Shown piece after piece: positions 1 through 5,991 of a DNA stretch of 7,689 nucleotides (the first letter of the stretch is position 1; every line of letters starts with the position of its first letter). Below the pieces are notes generated by a model, which was given only the letters and a program-made list of their open reading frames with translations, searched no databases and was not told the DNA's origin. Location: assembly GCF_020829685.1 (NCBI RefSeq), contig NZ_JAIVFR010000288.1, positions 1 through 7,689 on the forward strand, written 5' to 3'. The translations under genes and the position numbers were made by a program. The DNA comes from Nostoc sp. CHAB 5715 (lineage in GTDB: Bacteria; Cyanobacteriota; Cyanobacteriia; Cyanobacteriales; Nostocaceae).

Positions 1-1364
1 TCGCCTTCAATAATAATTTAGGCTGGACTCATACTGTTAACACTCACGACGGCTGGGATGCTTACAAACTCAACTTAGTTGATAATGGTTATCGCTTTGA
101 TGGCAAAGTCTTACCGTTTGAGACAACAACCCTTTCATTAAAAGTCAAACAAAAAGACGGCACTCTGAAAACAGAACCCTTAGTCGTCAAACATTCTGTT
201 CACGGACCTGTTATATCACAAACAGGTAATCAAGCTGTGGCGTTGCGGGTGGTTGGTCTTGATCAGCCGAATGTACTCGAACAATGGTGGGATATGGCAC
301 GGGCAAAAAACCTTTCACAGTTTGAAGCTACACTCAAACGCTTGCAACTGCCCATGTTTACGGTCATATATGCAGACAAAAACGGGCATATTATGCACCT
401 GTTCAACGGTCAAGTTCCCGTGAGAAAAAAAGGTGACTTTCAATACTGGCAAGGTATTATCCCAGGTAACACTTCTGACACCTTATGGACAAAAATTCAC
501 CCTTATCAAGATTTACCGCGCATCGTTGACCCAAAAAGTGGCTGGTTGCAAAATGCTAATGACCCACCCTGGACAACCACATTTCCAACTGCTATCAAGG
601 CAGATAAATACCCACGTTACATGGCACCACGTTTTATGGATTTCCGGGCGCAGCGTTCTGCCAGAATGCTCTTTGAGGATAAAAAAATCACTTTTGATGA
701 GATGGTGGGATACAAACACTCAACCCGTATGGAACTAGCAGACCGCATCTTGGATGATTTAATCCCCGCAGCCCGAAAAAATGGAAGTGAATTAGCAAAA
801 AATGCAGCTAATGTGTTAGCAAGTTGGGACAAAAAAGCAAATGCCAATAGCAAGGGTGCGGTATTATTTGCTGCTTGGGTACAACAAATAGATTTAGACA
901 AAGCATTTAGTATACCTTGGAGTGAAAACAAACCGCGCACCACACCTGACGGTTTAGCTAATCCTCAAGAAGCAGTGGCCAAACTAGAAGCAGCAGCCGC
1001 TCAGGTACAAAAGACCTATGGAAAGCTAGATGTAGCATGGGGAGAGGTTTTTAAGCTAGATTATGGTGGTGTAAATTTACCTGCCAATGGTGGCACAGAT
1101 CCTCTCGGCATCTTCCGCAACCTTTGGTTTACACCACAGTCAAATGGAAGTTTTAAGTCTGTCGGTGGAGATTCTTTTGTGGCGGCGGTGGAATTTTCTC
1201 AACCAGTGCGGGCAATGGTACTTAACAGTTATGGCAATGCTACTCAACCCGGTTCGCCCCATATTGGTGATCAGTTACAGATGTTCGCTAATCAAAAGTT
1301 GCGTCCAGCTTGGCATAAGCGCTCTGATATTTTAGCCCATTTAGAAGAACGTCAGGCTTTTTGA
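1..1364 (+). CDS. AiiC/QuiP-type N-acyl-homoserine-lactone acylase (penicillin amidase family), C-terminal part
   Basis: Partial at the left edge. The frame is open from base 3 to the TGA at 1362-1364 (453 codons), so the GTG at 237 is an internal codon and not the start. Visible family signatures are GWTHTVN (visible residues 7-13), HGPVI (67-71) and a C-terminal block with SPHIGDQ near 1255-1275, all in the order found in the beta chain of penicillin amidase-type Ntn hydrolases. The signal peptide, alpha chain, spacer and catalytic Ser that starts the beta chain must lie upstream, so activity cannot be judged here. The family cleaves amides in the periplasm. The closest type I recognise is the cyanobacterial acyl-homoserine-lactone acylase AiiC (Anabaena), related to Pseudomonas QuiP, which degrades quorum-sensing signals by removing the acyl chain. 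A general acylase acting on another amide is the alternative. No frameshift is visible. The stop lies 17 bases before the target site of the downstream IS, so the IS did not truncate it. Confidence 0.8.
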   Translation, partial: AFNNNLGWTHTVNTHDGWDAYKLNLVDNGYRFDGKVLPFETTTLSLKVKQKDGTLKTEPLVVKHSVHGPVISQTGNQAVALRVVGLDQPNVLEQWWDMARAKNLSQFEATLKRLQLPMFTVIYADKNGHIMHLFNGQVPVRKKGDFQYWQGIIPGNTSDTLWTKIHPYQDLPRIVDPKSGWLQNANDPPWTTTFPTAIKADKYPRYMAPRFMDFRAQRSARMLFEDKKITFDEMVGYKHSTRMELADRILDDLIPAARKNGSELAKNAANVLASWDKKANANSKGAVLFAAWVQQIDLDKAFSIPWSENKPRTTPDGLANPQEAVAKLEAAAAQVQKTYGKLDVAWGEVFKLDYGGVNLPANGGTDPLGIFRNLWFTPQSNGSFKSVGGDSFVAAVEFSQPVRAMVLNSYGNATQPGSPHIGDQLQMFANQKLRPAWHKRSDILAHLEERQAF

Positions 1365-1383
1365 AATCACGTCAACCAATCTA

Positions 1384-1411
1384 GTAGTCTACCAAGGCAA
1401 CTTTGCTTGGT
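1384..1411 (+). repeat. Left terminal inverted repeat of the IS630 element
   Basis: Pairs with 2563-2590 in inverted orientation with four mismatches (positions 7, 8, 15 and 25 from the tip). It is preceded by the TA target dinucleotide at 1382-1383. Confidence 0.88.
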
Positions 1412-1424
1412 AGCCCCTGTTTTT
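1389..1424 (+). terminator. Stem-loop plus T-run in the IS left end, possible terminator for the acylase gene
   Basis: CTACCAA at 1389-1395 pairs with TTGGTAG at 1407-1413. GCA and TGC extend the stem past a bulged G. A GTTTTT run follows at 1419-1424 after a short C-rich gap. It lies 25 bases after the acylase stop, but most of the hairpin belongs to the IS terminal repeat, so any terminator function would have come with the insertion. The gap between stem and T-run makes it a weak intrinsic terminator. Confidence 0.4.
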
Positions 1425-1453
1425 GATAAGCTACTGAAAAATCAGAGAGTAGC

Positions 1454-2563
1454 ATGGTAAAAAAGTACATTGTGGACTTACAATGAAGATGAAGTTTCTC
1501 AGCTGCAAACACTAATTAAAAAAGGTAAGCATAAAGCAAGAACCATCACCCGCGCAAACATTCTTCTAATGGCTTCTGAGGGAGAAACAGATCAAGCGAT
1601 CGCTGCCATTATTCGAGTCCATGTTACGACAGTAGAACGGACACGAGAAAAATTTGTCATCGGTGGGTTAGATTTTGCACTTCTTGATGAATCTCATCCA
1701 CCAAAGCTTCGTAAACTTGAAGGAAAGGAAGAAGCGTTTTTAATTGCTACAGCTTGTTCTAACCCACCTTCTGGACGGGTAAGATGGACAATGCAACTTT
1801 TAGCAGATCACTTAATAGTCTGTGGTATCGTTGATTCGATTTCTGATGAAACAGTTCGTCAAACCTTAAAAAAAACGAGATTAAACCGTGGCTCAAAGAA
1901 CAGTGGTGCATTCCCGAAGTAAATGCTGAGTACGTTTTACGGATGGAAGATATATTGGATTTATACAACGAGCCGTATGATCCTAAACGTCCAGTAGTTT
2001 GTTTTGATGAATGTTCATATCAGTTGGTAGAAGAAGTTAGACAACCTTTACCACCTGAACCGGAGCAACCAGAACGTTATGATTTTGAGTATAAACGCAA
2101 CGGTACAGCCAACTTATTTGCTTATTTTCAACCTTTAGCGGGCTGGCGACATATTGAAGTCACTCAACGGCGTACAAAGCTAGACTTTGCAAAGCAAATG
2201 AAAGATTTAGTAGATATTTATCACCGTGATGCTGATCTTATTCGTTTGGTAGTAGATAACCTTAATATTCATACTCCAGCAGCCTTGTATGAAGTTTTTT
2301 CTCCTCAAGAAGCACGTCGAATTGTACAAAAATTAGAGTTTCACTATACCCCTAAACATGCAAGTTGGTTGAATCAAGTAGAGATTGAGCTATCTGTTTT
2401 ATCTCGTCAATGTTTAGAGCGACGAATCCCAGATATACAAACATTATCCACTGAAATTGCTACTTGGGAGAAACAACGTAATCTCCAACGTACTAGCGTC
2501 TATTGGCGCTTTCAAACTACAGATGCACGTAGAAAGATGGAACGGTTATACCCGACTGTATGA
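1454..2563 (+). CDS. IS630-family DDE transposase, split in two frames (probable -1 frameshift at A8, extra base near 1481)
   Basis: Upstream part: an N-terminal helix-turn-helix region, open from a TTG at 1470 to a TAA at 1920-1922. Downstream part: the DDE catalytic domain, ending in TGA at 2561-2563; its internal ATG at 1943 is not a real start. Catalytic residues are the Asp of VCFDE (about 2000), the Asp of VVDNLNIH (about 2259) and the Glu of WLNQVE (about 2384); the last two are 41 residues apart. The parts join if the ribosome or RNA polymerase slips back one base on the eight A's at 1868-1875, giving [13 protein letters not shown] across the join; the unshifted frame soon stops. IS elements of this type often use such slippage. 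The true start appears to be ATG 1454, preceded by AGAGAG, encoding MVKKYIVDL, but that frame hits TGA at 1484. Removing one C at 1481 restores [14 protein letters not shown], so this copy carries a probable inactivating insertion. The alternative is initiation at TTG 1470. Confidence 0.8.
1868..1875 (+). promoter_or_regulatory. A8 slippery tract for -1 frameshifting in the transposase gene
   Basis: TT followed by eight A's and C, positioned so that the zero frame reads TTA AAA AAA ACG. Stepping back one base gives AAC GAG ATT and enters the catalytic-domain frame exactly where family homology continues. The tract supports either ribosomal slippage (A AAA AAA) or polymerase slippage adding one A. 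I see no strong downstream hairpin. Confidence 0.6.
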
Positions 2564-2590
2564 CCCAGCAAAGTTCCCTTGGCGGACTAC
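2563..2590 (-). repeat. Right terminal inverted repeat of the IS630 element
   Basis: Inverted partner of 1384-1411, 24 of 28 positions identical. It begins at the last base of the transposase stop codon and is followed by TA at 2591-2592. Confidence 0.88.
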
Positions 2591-2655
2591 TAGAACTCAC
2601 TCTATTTCGGAGCGATCCAAATTTTTGGACACCATTACCAATGGGGGCAGGATTA

Positions 2656-2663
2656 GCGATCGC
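2656..2663. repeat. HIP1 octamer GCGATCGC (one of five in the window)
   Basis: The palindrome GCGATCGC occurs at 1596-1603, 2656-2663, 2821-2828, 2927-2934 and 3133-3140. It is a strong cyanobacterial genome signature. The copy at 2656 also forms, with GGAGCGATC at 2609-2617, a 9-bp inverted repeat (GATCGCTCC at 2658-2666) in the gap between the IS and the fetB remnant. Confidence 0.85.
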
Positions 2664-2735
2664 TCCTTAACAAAAACTGCGAGTTAAGCCTGATACATTT
2701 TATCTCCACTTTTCTGAAGGAAATAAAAAATCCAG

Positions 2736-2891
2736 CTAACCAAGCTTACTTAACAAATGTGTAAACTGATGATTTCGATTAAACAGAGCCAGAAAAGCTA
2801 GTATAACAACGCCGATTGTCGCGATCGCTGTTCCTGATGCCTGTGCAAAAATAATCACAATCTGGTAGCGTATGGCATCATTAGGACTAGG
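2736..2891 (-). pseudogene. fetB: 3' remnant of an iron-export permease gene (FetB, UPF0014 family)
   Basis: Reading leftward from about 2891 to the TAG at 2736-2738 gives about 51 codons. They begin SPNDAIRYQIVIIF, continue through a hydrophobic helix (SGTAIATIGVVILAFLAL) and end FNRNHQ plus a short basic tail. This matches, from memory, the last transmembrane segment and tail of E. coli FetB, which reads DPVKAIKYQIMVTF and then YNSRHQL in the same order. FetB is the membrane half of the FetAB transporter, linked to iron export. Everything N-terminal to the last helix is missing. In frame, the reading runs back only to the TAG at 2916-2918 that ends the RND pump remnant. It is a deletion scrap, not a gene. 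Confidence 0.7.
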
Positions 2892-2915
2892 GCGTGTTTT
2901 CAAACTCGTTGTATC

Positions 2916-4051
2916 CTAAAAAAGATGCGATCGCTTTGTGATGATGATGAATATTGGAGAAAAGACGACTATAGTAATTAAAGTTGCCCCAATTAGAGAT
3001 TCCTGGACTTCCTGTACTCCTTCAAAAACAATTTCCAGTACTGGACGCGGGTTGGGAGAGTATTTATTTTGTCGCAACAAACGAAAAACATTTTCTGCAT
3101 AGACAATGGCATCATCGATCGCTGTACCAATGGCGATCGCTAATCCTCCCAAAGTCATTGTATTCAGCCCCAAGCCCAAAAAAGATAATACTTGCAATGA
3201 AAATATAAAAGTCAGGGCAAAATTCAACAGCACAACTCCAAGAGTCCGCCAATTCATTAAAAAAGGGATGAGGATAACTGCTGCAATGATACTACCTTCC
3301 ACCAAGGCTGACCTGACATTTTCCACCGAAGTATCGATATAATCTGCTTGGCGGAAGGTTTGATTTACTTTAATTTCTTTCGGTAAACCTGCTTTTAGCT
3401 CAGATATTGCGGTTTCAATAGCGCGGGTGACGGTGGGAGTATCAGCTAGGGGTTGTTTATTCACCATCACCACAACAGCATCTTTCCCATTTAAACTACC
3501 ATCGCCGATTTTCACAGCACCACCAATTTGCACTTGGGCGACATCTCCCAGGCGGACGGGCGTTCCTTGACGGGCGACAATGACAGATTGTTGAAGATCA
3601 TCAAGGGATTCAATCCGCCCAATTCCCCGAATTAAAGTTTGTTTGTCAGGAGTAGTCAAAAAGCCACCAGGAGCATTGACATTTGCCGCTTGTACGGCTT
3701 CACTTACCTGTTGTAAAGATACATTAAAAGCTTGTAGTTTGTTGAGGTCTACTAACACTTGATACTGACGCACATCGCCGCCATACACAAGTACCTGACT
3801 GACACCGGGAACTGCTAAGAGGCGATTCGTTACTTGCCAATCAACAATTCTGCGGACTTCCATGAGGTCGATTTTAGTGGCAGATTGGGGGCTGCTGTCT
3901 CAATTTCGACTTGGGGAGGTGCAAAGGCTGGAAAAACATCCAGCGGCATTTTGGGGATGGTATTAAAGATGATGACTAATGTGGAAATGAGCGCAGCAAT
4001 TACTACGAGCCAGCGTCGAGAAATTACCCATCTAGCAACTGTACTAATCAT
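2916..4051 (-). pseudogene. Heavy-metal RND efflux pump (CzcA/CopA, HME family), internally deleted and C-terminally truncated
   Basis: The start is ATG at 4051. The first 55 or so codons hold the first transmembrane helix and the HME sequence MPLDVFPAFAPPQVEIET. The reading then jumps, near 3885-3895 and with a change of frame, to LMEVRRIVDWQVTNRLL. Intact relatives have roughly 100 more residues of the first porter domain at this point. The second part continues in one frame through the porter region (GGDVRQYQVLVD, NAPGGFLTTPDK, VNKQPLADTPTVTRAIE) and membrane helices 2-4, including GGLAIAIGTAIDDAIVYAEN, where acidic residues of helix 4 normally relay protons. Homology stops after VVFSPIF at 2949, and a TAG follows at 2916-2918. 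The whole C-terminal half is gone. Intact proteins of this family are about 1,050 residues, pump metal cations across the inner membrane as trimers, and work with an adaptor such as the one encoded just upstream. This copy cannot be functional. Confidence 0.9.
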
Positions 4052-4339
4052 TTGGTTTTTGGTTAAGAAATAGCGAAGGGTTTGTTTATTTCTGATAAAC
4101 GGGTGAATAAATTTAAATATTAGGTGTGGCTGTTGCTAGCATCAAGCCCCAAATCAGCCCAAAGCGAACTATTCCTAAATAGGATATGAACAAACTACAT
4201 TTTTATACTCTCTGTGCCTGGAGCATGAGATTTATAAACTGTTCTGTTCACAATCTAAATAGTCTTGCTGTAGGTTGGTTTGATGTTAGAAAATCTAACA
4301 GAACCCAACTTCAGTTATTATCTGCAACTTCACTAATTT
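4052..4339. other. Spacer between broken pump gene and adaptor-side fragment
   Basis: No gene is recognised. On the - strand, 4113-4202 holds a 29-codon open stretch ending in a hydrophobic tail (ISYLGIVRFGLIWGLMLA), which could be the last helix of another lost membrane protein or chance. An imperfect palindrome lies at 4272-4311. I see no convincing Shine-Dalgarno sequence close to the pump ATG at 4051. Confidence 0.5.
4272..4311. repeat. Imperfect inverted repeat (hairpin)
   Basis: TGTTAGA at 4284-4290 and TCTAACA at 4294-4300 form a perfect 7-bp stem with loop AAA. The flanks AGGTTGGTT and AACCCAACT extend it imperfectly. Sequences of the type GTTGGGTT...AACCCAAC are common as dispersed palindromes in filamentous cyanobacteria, so it is probably a repeat-family copy. 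It could also act as a stem-loop between the two remnant genes. Confidence 0.55.
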
Positions 4340-4539
4340 CTAAATACCATCAGAATTTCGAGGACGATCGCGCTCCTCAACATTTTTATCAGAAGTAGAC
4401 AGGGTTGGTTGCTTGTGGTTATCGAGATAAACCTCTGTTTCATAATTGAACCCGTCGTACTCTAAATTACCTGCTGGTACTAAACGTGAACGGGTACGAC
4501 GATTAGACCAAAAAGCACCTCCCATGAAAGCAACTGTCG
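4340..4539 (-). pseudogene. Unrecognised C-terminal gene fragment fused to the adaptor remnant
   Basis: From the point where adaptor homology ends (4540), a different frame stays open to TAG at 4340-4342. It begins TTVAFMGGAFWSNRRTRSRL, continues LVPAGNLEYDGFNYETEVYL and ends in a polar tail. The short hydrophobic stretch, the Arg-rich patch and the acidic, Tyr-rich tail suggest the cytoplasmic end of a membrane-anchored protein. I do not recognise the family. The sequence has a natural coding composition and stop, so it looks like the true end of a gene whose upstream part was deleted together with the end of the adaptor gene. The ATG at 4525 is probably internal. Confidence 0.45.
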
Positions 4540-4941
4540 TTTGTCTAAATCTTTTTCATAAATATTGGCTGTGGCAAAAACCCGACTATCATTGACAATA
4601 GTCATGAGTGTGCCACCTGCATCATTAAAAGTTTGACCAAGAGTAACTTGGCGATCGGCAACTTTACCGGAGATGGGAGCAGTCACTGTTACCAATCCCT
4701 TGGCATTGGGACGGTTGCCTATTTGTTGCAGTCTAGTATTATAAGCAGAATCACTAAGACGTAAACGCTCTTGTGCTACTTGAACAGCAGACTGAGCGCG
4801 TTTCATTTGGGCTTCGCTTTCAATGACATCTCGTCTGCTGTTGGCTGAGGTGACTTTGGCTTTTGCTTCCGCTAATTGTGTTTGAGATTCGAGCGCGTTG
4901 CGACGTGGTAAAGCGCCTTCATTAGCTAACTGTAAATCCTT

Positions 4942-4949
4942 ATTATATT
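4942..4949. repeat. 8-bp target duplication, left copy (ATTATATT)
   Basis: Identical to 5095-5102 on the other side of the MITE. Only one copy is needed for the uninterrupted adaptor frame. Confidence 0.88.
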
Positions 4950-5094
4950 GGTTCTTGCGTTGGTTTTATGGTAGAGCATTAAAATCGCAGTTTTATAGAA
5001 AGGCTCAAAAACTTAAAACCCAGTCACAGCAATAAATCTAGCCTATCTTTAGGTTTTATTTATTATTCTGTTCCATAAAATGAACTGAAGAACC
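4950..5094. mobile_element. 145-bp MITE with ISL3-like ends inserted in the adaptor gene
   Basis: The ends are GGTTCTT at 4950-4956 and AAGAACC at 5088-5094. The inverted similarity continues inward for about 27 bp: both ends share GTT and TTTTATGG at matching distances. Identical 8-bp AT-rich copies ATTATATT flank it at 4942-4949 and 5095-5102. Removing the element and one copy restores a continuous adaptor reading frame (EEKYN-KDLQ), which proves insertion. An 8-bp AT-rich duplication and GG(C/T)TCTT tips are features of the ISL3 family, so it is probably a non-autonomous derivative mobilised by an ISL3-type transposase. It has no coding capacity and brings stops in the adaptor frame. Confidence 0.88.
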
Positions 5095-5102
5095 ATTATA
5101 TT
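5095..5102. repeat. 8-bp target duplication, right copy (ATTATATT)
   Basis: Identical to 4942-4949. It marks the other edge of the MITE insertion. Confidence 0.88.
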
Positions 5103-5816
5103 TTTCTTCAGCAAATGCTACCTGGCTTTGTGCTTGGGCAATGTCGGCGTTAGATATTTGCCAATACCTTTGATAATTTTGTTGAGCTAATCTTGAATCG
5201 GCTTGCGCTTGCTGCAAAGAAGCTATAGCTTCCGCTCGTTTTTCTTGGGAACTAACCCGTAACTCCACCAAGTCAGGACTGGTGACAACGGCAAGGGGTT
5301 GGCCTTTTTTGACTACAGCACCGGGTTCTACCAACAATTCAACCACTTTTGCCCCTGTAATTGGGGTATTCACTTCCACTTTTTGGCTAGGTAAGGTTTC
5401 AATCTGTCCAGTGCTTTTAATACCCAAAGCCAGCCGTTGCCGTTTCACTGGCTCGACTTTAATTCCCAACCTCTGGGCGGTTTCGGCATCAACTTCGACA
5501 GAACCACTTGCTTCGCTTCCACCACCCTGAAATGAACTTGCACCGCTATGGTCGTGTCCAGCATCAGCTAACACAGCTGTGGGAGTTGTCAGCAATAAAA
5601 GGCTTAGGACTGTGCCGGAAACACAACGAATTGCTGTAGGTGGTTGGAGACTTTTAGAGATTCCCATCGCTATTTTGTGTCCTTGAGTTACTATGGTATG
5701 GATTTGTGCTTAGACGTTGGTTGACTTTTTAAGCGGGATTTGGGGAACCGCTTTTGGCAAGCAAGCTAGCGTTTCGCTCTTGGAATTTGTTCGCGAAGCC
5801 AACTTAACCACTTAAC

Positions 5817-5822
5817 TTAATA
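5817..5822 (-). promoter_or_regulatory. Candidate -10 element TATTAA for the adaptor gene
   Basis: TATTAA on the - strand, 15 bp downstream of the second TTTCAT half-site. This fits promoters where the regulator box replaces a -35. It is a weak motif in AT-rich DNA, so only its spacing to the direct repeat supports it. Confidence 0.35.
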
Positions 5823-5837
5823 GTTTTTCACACAAAT

Positions 5838-5854
5838 ATGAAATTAGGATGAAA
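5838..5854 (-). promoter_or_regulatory. CopR-like direct repeat TTTCAT-CCTAA-TTTCAT
   Basis: Read toward the adaptor gene, two identical TTTCAT hexamers are separated by 5 bp, so the half-sites repeat every 11 bp, about one helical turn, as expected for an OmpR/PhoB-type response regulator dimer. From memory, the Synechocystis copper regulator CopR, which controls a copper RND pump operon copBAC, has been linked to TTTCAT-N5-TTTCAT. The repeat is 171 bp upstream of the ATG and just upstream of a candidate -10, a typical activator position. Confidence 0.6.
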
Positions 5855-5874
5855 TTAGAACGAGTGATTAGCAT

Positions 5875-5991
5875 TCAAGCAAAAGTTATTTGTTGGTAAT
5901 AAACATACATCTCGGTATCTACTGGCATTTGCTCTACAACAGAAGCCAGCTTTGGCAGCCGAATAAGTGTCGCAGTTCCTTTTATCCACAC
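5875..5991 (-). pseudogene. Remnant of a SulP-family anion transporter STAS domain
   Basis: Between TAG at 5992-5994 and TGA at 5875-5877 the - strand encodes 38 residues: VWIKGTATLIRLPKLASVVE followed by QMPVDTEMYVYYQQITFA. The pattern GTATxIRLPKLA...EQxPxxTExxV matches, from memory, the start of the cytoplasmic STAS domain in cyanobacterial SulP sulfate/bicarbonate-type transporters, which normally continues with a DHACLDLL-like segment. No membrane part is recognisable upstream and the end is cut off. It is a short scrap of a lost gene lying just upstream of the efflux promoter. Confidence 0.5.

Larger units (their letters stand above)
1384..2590 (+). mobile_element. IS630-family insertion sequence, complete, about 1.2 kb
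   Basis: Imperfect terminal inverted repeats of 28 bp (24 matches) lie at 1384-1411 and 2563-2590; both ends start GTAGTC when read inward. The element is flanked by TA at 1382-1383 and 2591-2592, the target duplication expected of IS630/Tc1-type elements. The adjacent C and G extend the symmetry to CTAG at each end. Length (1207 bp) and a single transposase locus fit the family. Both ends are preserved, so transposase supplied in trans could still recognise them even if its own transposase is damaged. Confidence 0.88.
4540..5667 (-). pseudogene. Periplasmic adaptor (membrane fusion protein, CzcB/CopB type), MITE-interrupted and truncated
   Basis: The start is ATG at 5667 with AAGGA 13 bases upstream. 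Residues 1-34 form a signal peptide with likely cleavage after VLA. The mature end DAGHDHSG is His-rich, as in metal-efflux adaptors. The first lipoyl half (about 75-130, with EPGAVVKKGQPLAVV) and the descending coiled-coil helix follow to EEKYN. There the MITE (4950-5094) brings a TAA at 5056-5058. Beyond it the same frame resumes with NKDLQLANEGALPRRNAL, the return helix, the second lipoyl half (VTAPISGKVADRQVTLGQ) and the barrel start (FATANIYEKDLDK). Homology ends at 4540, losing the rest of the barrel and the C-terminal domain (about 325 residues remain, against roughly 500 normally). Without MITE and duplication (153 bp, 51 codons) the gene would be in frame to 4540. Adaptors of this type link an RND pump to an outer-membrane channel; the partner pump is the broken gene at 2916-4051. 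Confidence 0.9.
5668..5870 (-). promoter_or_regulatory. Upstream region and leader of the metal-efflux adaptor gene
   Basis: Holds a CopR-like direct repeat (5838-5854), a possible -10 (5817-5822) and a leader of about 145 nt. Leader structure includes AAGCGG/CCGCTT (5731-5736 with 5748-5753), AGCG-TTT-CGCT (5769-5779) and the palindrome TTCGCGAA (5790-5797); the GCTAGCG and TTCGCGAAGC elements resemble dispersed cyanobacterial palindromes. There is no gene here. Confidence 0.55.

Noticed and set aside
617..943. Long antisense open frame inside the acylase gene
   Set aside because: Shadow of a well-supported coding frame; no ribosome binding site and no recognisable protein.
2609..2666. Inverted repeat GGAGCGATC/GATCGCTCC enclosing CCAAATTTTTGG, considered as a small mobile element
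   Set aside because: No target duplication and one arm is simply part of a HIP1 site; a chance pairing is likely.
2593..2670. Short + strand open stretch after the IS (25 codons with FRSDPNFWTPLPMGAG, ending in TAA)
   Set aside because: Could be the tail of a gene cut by the IS, but joining the flanks gives only a short frame with no start and I recognise no family.
4113..4202. Hydrophobic 29-codon stretch on the - strand (ISYLGIVRFGLIWGLMLA)
   Set aside because: Looks like a last membrane helix but is too short to assign and has no start; it may be chance.
5982..5990. A perfect DnaA-box sequence TTATCCACA near parAB, suggesting a replication origin
   Set aside because: Single copy, no cluster and no iterons or AT-rich unwinding block with it. 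It overlaps the SulP-like reading (VWIK), which explains the bases.
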